Of a DNA stretch of 9,670 bases, positions 6,840 to 9,670 are shown in pieces (positions within the stretch are counted from its first letter, which is position 1; each line of letters begins with the position of its first letter). The position numbers and the translations under genes were made by a program. The stretch is from the NCBI GenBank assembly GCA_047616325.1, contig JBLHGN010000130.1:1-9670 (forward strand), read 5' to 3'. Source of the DNA: JBLHGN01 sp047616325 (GTDB lineage Bacteria > Pseudomonadota > Gammaproteobacteria > Pseudomonadales > Cellvibrionaceae). Under the pieces are notes generated by a model. It was given only the letters and a program-made list of their open reading frames with translations. It was not told the DNA's origin and ran no database searches.

Positions 6840-6873
6840 GTACTATTAAGTGCACTACTAAGGCACTACTAAG
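6840..6873. repeat. 11-base tandem direct repeat, two perfect copies and one degenerate
   Basis: GCACTACTAAG occurs twice back to back (6852-6862 and 6863-6873). A third copy with two mismatches, GTACTATTAAG, lies at 6840-6850, one base before. It is 77 bases past the fbp stop codon on the minus strand. It may be a slippage-derived minisatellite or repeated protein-binding sites. No function can be assigned. Confidence 0.6.
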
Positions 6874-6949
6874 ATTCCATTAAAACACCAACAAACCTAA
6901 GAAAAGAATACGGTTGCTAGTAAAGTGAATAGCTAAGTAGCTAGCCCCC

Positions 6950-8028
6950 TTAACTATTGACCAATTTGGGTTCAACCCATTGCGTCACTGCCGTACACTT
7001 AGCATTTGATTTTGTGATGGGAGTCACCGCATTTTTCATAAATGCCTCCACTTCTTCAACAAAGTGCGTAGGGCCAATTATCAACGGCGATCGCTGGTGC
7101 AACTTTACAGGGTCTTTATCCAGTATCCGCATTTTTACGTCACTTGCTTTGCCACCGGCCTGCTCGGCTATAAATGCCAAGGGATTGCATTCGCACAGTA
7201 GTCGCAGCTTATCCGTAGGCGCATCCTTAAGCCCTGGACAAATAAATACACCGCATTTAATAAGGTTGCGGTGAAAATCTGACACAAGAGAGCCAACATA
7301 ACGCAAGACATAGGGACGGTTAGTCTCGGCTTGTTGGCTTTTACAGAAGTCTAAACATTCTTTCACAGAAGGCGAAAACTTTGCGTAGTTGCCTTCGTTA
7401 ATGGAATAGATGTTACCGTTCTCTGGATGTTTCATGTTTTCGTGAGAGAGAAAATAATCGCTAATAGACGCGTCGAAAGTGAAACCGTTGACACCGTCAC
7501 CGGTGGTGTACACCAACATAGCTGACGAGCCATAAATAATATAACCAGCAGCTACCTGCACGCTACCACGCTGCAGAAGGTCATTTAATAGCACTAACGA
7601 GGCATTCGGCGACAGTCGTCGGTAGACACCAAAAATGGTTCCGATAGGAATATTAACATCGATATTTGAGGAACCGTCGATAGGGTCTATAACTACTACA
7701 TATTTACTGGTGCCGTCTTCGCGCGACGAAAACCCTACAAAGCTTTCGTCCTCCTCCGAGGCCAAACCACAAATATCACCTCGCGTTTCCAAAGCATTTT
7801 TGAATTTTTCATTGGCGCAAACATCCAACTTTTGTTGTTTTTCTTCCTGTATATTTATGTCTCCAGACTCGCCAACAATATCCAAAAGCCCCGCCCTATT
7901 AACTTGCCGGCGCACTATTTTAGAAGTCAAACTAATAGCCCCAATATTTGACTTAAATCCCTCTTTGCACAGGGAAAATCATATTGCTTTCTAATGATAA
8001 ATTCACTAAGCGCGGCCGGATTTTTCAT
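6950..8028 (-). pseudogene. fbp: Fructose-1,6-bisphosphatase class I, with a one-base frameshift near the 5' end
   Basis: The enzyme hydrolyses fructose-1,6-bisphosphate to fructose-6-phosphate in gluconeogenesis. The natural start is the ATG at 8026-8028, preceded by GAGGAA (8032-8037). It gives MKNPAALSEFIIRKQYDF and continues to SQILG, matching the family N-terminus, but then hits TGA at 7927-7929. One base over, AISLTSKIVRRQVNRAGLLDI continues the homology without a gap to the TAA at 6950-6952. Adding one G to the GGGG run (7939-7942) restores a single frame of about 359 residues. In that numbering the metal-site motif DPIDGSSNIDVN is at 115-126, NEGNYAKF follows near 211-218, RYVGSLVSDFHRNL near 243-256, and KLRLLCECNPLAFIAEQAGGKASD near 274-297. 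About 20 residues extend past the usual C-terminus. The motifs are intact, so this is either a recent mutation or a base-calling error. A TTG at 7928-7930 could start a protein lacking the first 33 residues. Confidence 0.9.
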
Positions 8029-8084
8029 GTATTCCTCGAAAAAACGGAAGGGAATAATTGATATTGGCGAGCAGAACGCGAAAA

Positions 8085-8114
8085 AATATCGAGCCCGGCA
8101 TCAGCACTTATCAA
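8085..8114 (-). promoter_or_regulatory. Candidate sigma-70 promoter of fbp
   Basis: On the minus strand TTGATA (8109-8114, five of six to consensus) and GATATT (8085-8090, four of six) are separated by 18 bases. They lie 57 bases upstream of the fbp ATG, giving a leader of about 50 bases. The fit is reasonable but unproven. Confidence 0.4.
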
Positions 8115-8119
8115 TCTCT

Positions 8120-8146
8120 CCACGGCACTTAAATAAACACCCGTGG
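8120..8146 (-). terminator. Possible hairpin between pckA and fbp
   Basis: CCACGG (8120-8125) and CCGTGG (8141-8146) form a 6-base GC-rich stem with a 15-base AT-rich loop, about 105 bases past the pckA stop. There is no T-run after it. It might end pckA transcripts, but the call is weak, and pckA and fbp could be partly co-transcribed. Confidence 0.25.
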
Positions 8147-8250
8147 CTCAAGCTCTTTTACATTAACAACATTAAGTTTTTCGCAAATAAACTTTTCAGC
8201 CGGCCGCTTACCAACAGCAGAGATGTGACCGCACAAACCACCTGCATGCA

Positions 8251-9670
8251 TCACACCAAAACAGGGCCCGAATTTTCTAATAATACGCCGTGTTCGGTAT
8301 CGCTGAACTTTGCGAAATTCTCGATGAACAATTCTGCCAAATTTTTCGCTCGTTTATCCCACTCACTCACATCGGCGTAACTGTTAATCGGGTTGAGTAA
8401 AACATCGTCTACCCCGTTAACGTGAACGGGCATGCGTAAATTAAAAAACGGCAAGATATCTGTCTCTACATCATCCAGACTACCGTCCATAATCGCATCG
8501 ATAATTGCTCGAGTTGCCTGCAACGAAATGCGTTTTCCGGAACCATTCCAACCGGTATTCACCAAATAGGCTTTTGCATTGGAAGCTTTCATACGCTTAA
8601 CCAATTCTTGGGCATACTTAGTGGGATGCAAACTCAAAAACGCTGCACCGAAGCAAGAGGAAAATGTGGGTGTAGGCTCGGTTACGCCCAATTCTGTACC
8701 GGCAACTTTCGCTGTAAAGCCCGACAAAAAGTGATACTGCGCCTGCTCGTTGCTGAGCATGGACACCGGAGGAAGCACACCAAAGGCATCGGCGGTTAAA
8801 AATACTACACGCGTCGCATGGCCCGCCTTCGATATCGGTCTAACTATATTTTCGATATGATAAATCGGGTAAGACACTCGGGTATTTTCAGTTTTAGAAT
8901 TGTCGCTGTAGTCCACTTTACCCTGTGCATTTACCGCCACATTTTCGAGCAGGGCATCGCGTCTAATTGCGCGAAAAATATCCGGCTCTTTATTCGCATC
9001 CAAGTCGATGGTTTTAGCATAACAGCCACCTTCCAGGTTAAAAATACCATCGTCGTCCCAGCCGTGTTCGTCGTCGCCGATCAATGAACGTTTTGGGTCG
9101 GCCGACAATGTAGTTTTACCTGTACCACTAAGTCCAAAAAATAAAGCCACATCGCCGTCTTTTCCGACATTGGCAGAACTGTGCATGGACGCGATTCCCT
9201 GCAGAGGCAAGAAATAGTTCATCATCGAGAACATGCCCTTTTTCATTTCGCCGCCGTACCATGTACCGCCAATGAGCTGAACTTTTTCACTAAGATTAAA
9301 TGCAACAAAGGTTTCTGAGTTTAAACCCTGCCTCTGCCAATTCGGGTTGGATGTCTTGGAGGCGTTAATAACGACAAAGTCTGGCTCAAATCTTTCCAGC
9401 TCGGCCTCGCTAGGACGTATAAACATATTTTTCACAAAGTGTGCCTGCCACGCCACCTCCATAATAAAACGTACTCGCAGGCAGGTATCTTTATTTGCGC
9501 CACAAATACCGTCGACGACATACAGTTTTTTACCGGTAAGCTGTTGGGTAACGGTGGCTTTTAATTCGTTCCACACGTCTTGAGCAATAGCTTTGTTGTC
9601 ATTTTTGGCTGTGGCGGAACGCCACCAGATAGTGTCACGGGTGGTATCATCCAGAACAATGTATTTATCT
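8251..9670 (-). CDS. pckA: Phosphoenolpyruvate carboxykinase (ATP), 5' end outside window
   Basis: The enzyme converts oxaloacetate and ATP to phosphoenolpyruvate, CO2 and ADP, the entry step of gluconeogenesis from TCA-cycle carbon. The window holds 472 C-terminal residues. With a family length near 510-540, roughly 40-70 N-terminal residues are missing. In order are DTIWWRSATAKND near the window edge, GGTWYGGEMKKGMFSMMNYFLP with the catalytic Lys residues, MHSSANVG with the metal-site His, kinase-1 GLSGTGKTT (window residues 179-187) and kinase-2 LIGDDEHGWDDDG. Then come NTRVSYPI with the catalytic Arg and NTGWNGSGKRISLQATRAIIDAI. These define the ATP-using, bacterial-type enzyme. The frame is open to the edge through the GTG at 9574-9576, which encodes an internal Val. 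It ends TEHGVLLENSGPVLV at TGA 8251-8253. It is followed on the same strand by fbp after 222 bases. Confidence 0.97.
   Translation of the reverse strand, partial: DKYIVLDDTTRDTIWWRSATAKNDNKAIAQDVWNELKATVTQQLTGKKLYVVDGICGANKDTCLRVRFIMEVAWQAHFVKNMFIRPSEAELERFEPDFVVINASKTSNPNWQRQGLNSETFVAFNLSEKVQLIGGTWYGGEMKKGMFSMMNYFLPLQGIASMHSSANVGKDGDVALFFGLSGTGKTTLSADPKRSLIGDDEHGWDDDGIFNLEGGCYAKTIDLDANKEPDIFRAIRRDALLENVAVNAQGKVDYSDNSKTENTRVSYPIYHIENIVRPISKAGHATRVVFLTADAFGVLPPVSMLSNEQAQYHFLSGFTAKVAGTELGVTEPTPTFSSCFGAAFLSLHPTKYAQELVKRMKASNAKAYLVNTGWNGSGKRISLQATRAIIDAIMDGSLDDVETDILPFFNLRMPVHVNGVDDVLLNPINSYADVSEWDKRAKNLAELFIENFAKFSDTEHGVLLENSGPVLV

Larger units (their letters stand above)
6467..6949. other. Intergenic region between fbp and pntAA
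   Basis: About 480 bases separate the fbp stop from the pntAA start. Nearest pntAA are the palindromes and the short peptide frame listed separately. Possible minus-strand promoter hexamers occur: TTGACG at 6533-6538 with TATACC at 6514-6519, only 13 bases apart, and TATAAG near 6556-6561 with no good -35. None has good spacing, so no pnt promoter is called. Close to the fbp end are an 11-base tandem repeat (6840-6873) and the inverted pair TAGCTA-TAGCTA around 6931-6944. No clear terminator for fbp with a T-run was seen, and no RNA gene was recognised. Confidence 0.5.

Noticed and set aside
7927..7945. Programmed ribosomal frameshifting in fbp
   Set aside because: There is no classical slippery heptamer with a following stem, and FBPases are not known to use recoding. 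A simple one-base deletion in a G-run explains it better.
7994..8380. Plus-strand 128-residue frame across the fbp-pckA gap
   Set aside because: It overlaps the 5' end of fbp and the 3' end of pckA in antisense and has no good ribosome site or recognisable domain.
8818..9087. Plus-strand frames opposite pckA (also 8608-8799 and 9347-9583)
   Set aside because: They are antisense to a well conserved enzyme gene and their translations match nothing known.
1..9670. CRISPR arrays, tRNA or rRNA genes, phage genes, toxin-antitoxin or defence systems
   Set aside because: I saw no regularly spaced repeats, no tRNA-like or rRNA sequence and no protein motifs of such systems in any frame examined.

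Overview
This looks like a chromosomal segment of a gammaproteobacterium of moderate GC content. The evidence is a three-gene pnt operon with a split alpha subunit, an ATP-type PEP carboxykinase and a class I fructose-1,6-bisphosphatase, all of gammaproteobacterial type. No genus can be fixed from the sequence alone. Every intact gene is read on the minus strand, so the window is described from high to low coordinates. The plus strand holds only degraded transposase genes.

Right half (9670 to 3520): central carbon and redox metabolism. pckA (its 5' end lies outside the window) is followed by fbp. Together they encode two committed, irreversible steps of gluconeogenesis. As written, fbp carries a one-base frameshift near its 5' end, in a run of four G on the coding strand. 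A stretch of about 470 bases follows. It holds a short coding-like frame with a very strong Shine-Dalgarno sequence, palindromes and an 11-base tandem repeat. Then comes pntAA-pntAB-pntB, a tightly packed operon for the proton-translocating NAD(P) transhydrogenase. It ends in a strong hairpin at 3520-3554. All catalytic and proton-path residues that could be checked in PntAA, PntB and PckA are present.

Middle (about 964-3510): an insertion-sequence graveyard on the plus strand. A 1.6-kb decayed element of IS4/IS1380 type has a perfect 13-base inverted repeat at its ends and a transposase gene broken by two nonsense mutations and several frameshifts. Beyond it lie a short N-terminal piece of an integrase-type transposase and a short IS630-like piece, in otherwise unreadable sequence.

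Left end (1-908): the first 302 residues of a methyl-accepting chemotaxis-type protein with two adjacent membrane segments, no periplasmic sensor domain and a well conserved signalling tip. It runs off the window.

I found no convincing new multi-gene system. The points most worth checking are the fbp frameshift, the small strongly translated frame ahead of pntAA, and the co-location of gluconeogenesis with NADPH-supplying transhydrogenase. The transposase decay, plus a possible fresh lesion in fbp, would fit a lineage accumulating pseudogenes, but this is inference.
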